A stretch of 41,737 bases of DNA from an uncultured Prevotella sp. GTDB taxonomy: Bacteria > Bacteroidota > Bacteroidia > Bacteroidales > Bacteroidaceae. Below, one piece after another: positions 40,989 to 41,737 of this stretch. The position numbers were made by a program, and so were the translations under genes. Location: the NCBI GenBank assembly GCA_934202525.1, contig CAKPYB010000028.1, positions 1 to 41,737 of the forward strand, given 5' to 3'. The notes beneath the pieces were generated by a model. The model was not told the DNA's origin, ran no database searches, and saw nothing but the letters and a program-made list of their open reading frames with translations. Numbering within the stretch: the first letter of the stretch is position 1; the number at the start of each line of letters is the position of its first letter.

Positions 40989-41737
40989 ATGGCAAACAAT
41001 GAATTCAGAAAGCTGCCGGTAGGCATACAGTCTTTCAATGTTATCAGAGAGGAAGGATACCTCTATGTTGACAAAACTGACATGGTTTGGAAATTGGCGA
41101 ACCAAGGTTTAAAGTATAATTACTTGAGCCGTCCTCGCCGATTCGGTAAGTCTGTGCTTGTTGATACACTCCAGGCTTACTTCGAAGGAAGGAAAGAGCT
41201 CTTCGAAGGACTGAAAATCATGGAGTTGGAGAAGGAATGGAAACAGTACCCGGTTATTCGACTCGACATGAGCCGAGGGGGAGCGACAGCAAATGAAGTT
41301 AAGGCATACCTGGATCGAACTTTTGATGTTTATGAGCAATTATATGGCATCCATATCAAACCAACAGATTCACTAGGAAACCGCTTCGACCTCATCATTA
41401 AAACCGCCTATGAGCAAACAGGGCTCAAGGTTGCCATTCTTATCGATGAGTACGACTCTCCTCTCCAGCACTCGTGGAAAACTCCCGAGCATGAGGGTTG
41501 CACAGAAGTATATAGAAGCGTGTTTGCCATTCTGAAAGCTGATGATGCGTACCAACGTTTCGTCTTCATTACGGGTATCACCAAGTTTACCCAGATTTCT
41601 CTTTTCTCGGTACTCAACAACCTGACCAATATCAGTTTCCTTCCAGAATATGCTGCCATTTGCGGTATTACAGAAGAAGAAATCGGGGAGAACTTCAAGC
41701 CAGAACTGGAAAGAATGGCAGAAGTGAACGAGTGGAC
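40989..41737 (+). CDS. AAA-ATPase-like/PD-(D/E)XK nuclease family protein, 5' part (partial)
   Basis: The frame is open from the ATG at 40989 to the window end, 249 complete codons, so the gene is cut off on its 3' side. The N-terminus KLPVGIQSFNVIREEGYLYVDKT, the P-loop-like SRPRRFGKSVL and Walker B-like ILIDEYDSPL identify the AAA-ATPase-like part. In this family a PD-(D/E)XK nuclease-like domain (DUF1703) follows at the C-terminus, which would be outside the window. These genes are present in many copies in gut Bacteroidota; their role is not established, with mobile DNA or defence functions suggested from context. The start is supported by the promoter at 40927-40958. Confidence 0.9.
   Translation, partial: MANNEFRKLPVGIQSFNVIREEGYLYVDKTDMVWKLANQGLKYNYLSRPRRFGKSVLVDTLQAYFEGRKELFEGLKIMELEKEWKQYPVIRLDMSRGGATANEVKAYLDRTFDVYEQLYGIHIKPTDSLGNRFDLIIKTAYEQTGLKVAILIDEYDSPLQHSWKTPEHEGCTEVYRSVFAILKADDAYQRFVFITGITKFTQISLFSVLNNLTNISFLPEYAAICGITEEEIGENFKPELERMAEVNEW

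Overview
The window looks like a chromosomal segment of a gut Bacteroidota, most likely Prevotella/Segatella (S. copri-like). The evidence is two SusC/SusD pairs, a hybrid two-component regulator, an ECF sigma/FecR pair, a VirE-DUF6078 module, and many promoters of the Bacteroidota form TAnnTTTG about 19-21 bp downstream of a TTTG-like box. No rRNA, tRNA or CRISPR array was seen.

Region 1 (1-12305, all + strand): the 3' end of argS, an RNase H, an ECF sigma factor with its FecR anti-sigma, a small HAD phosphatase, then a compact operon. The operon holds a SusC with an N-terminal STN signalling domain, a SusD lipoprotein, two tandem secreted glycerophosphodiester phosphodiesterases and a GlpT-like organophosphate transporter. 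It contains no glycosidase. The simplest reading is a Sus-type system that imports glycerophosphodiesters, cleaves them in the periplasm and takes up glycerol-3-phosphate, under ECF/FecR control sensed through the STN domain.

Region 2 (12306-13540): about 1.2 kb with no intact gene, built of stacked repeats. It has an inverted-repeat element enclosing a 22-bp-period array, a second 22-bp array with palindromic cores, two 53-bp hairpin units, REP-like palindromes and the remnant of a C-terminal coding region.

Region 3 (13541-20222): GH127 beta-L-arabinofuranosidase (-), Cof-type HAD phosphatase (+), GH97 glycosidase (-) and threonine ammonia-lyase (+), with divergent promoters and convergent terminators.

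Region 4 (20223-35808): a polysaccharide utilisation locus on the - strand: SusC, SusD, a lipoprotein with a C-terminal esterase in the SusE position, two paralogous E-set/CE1 esterases and a GH3. A hybrid two-component system (HTCS) regulator is transcribed divergently. The gene content suggests trimming of esterified, possibly feruloylated or acetylated, xylan-type oligosaccharides.

Region 5 (35809-41737): RidA, a solitary iron/B12-type ABC ATPase, a second copy of the 22-bp array with the same unit order as in region 2, a VirE-type primase-helicase with DUF6078 flanked by copies of one inverted repeat, another 22-bp array, an unrecognised small gene, and the start of an AAA-ATPase/PD-(D/E)XK family protein that runs off the window.

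The two most unusual things are the glycerophosphodiester Sus operon and the family of 22-bp-period arrays, which occur at three places (four arrays) and are not explained by any coding feature.
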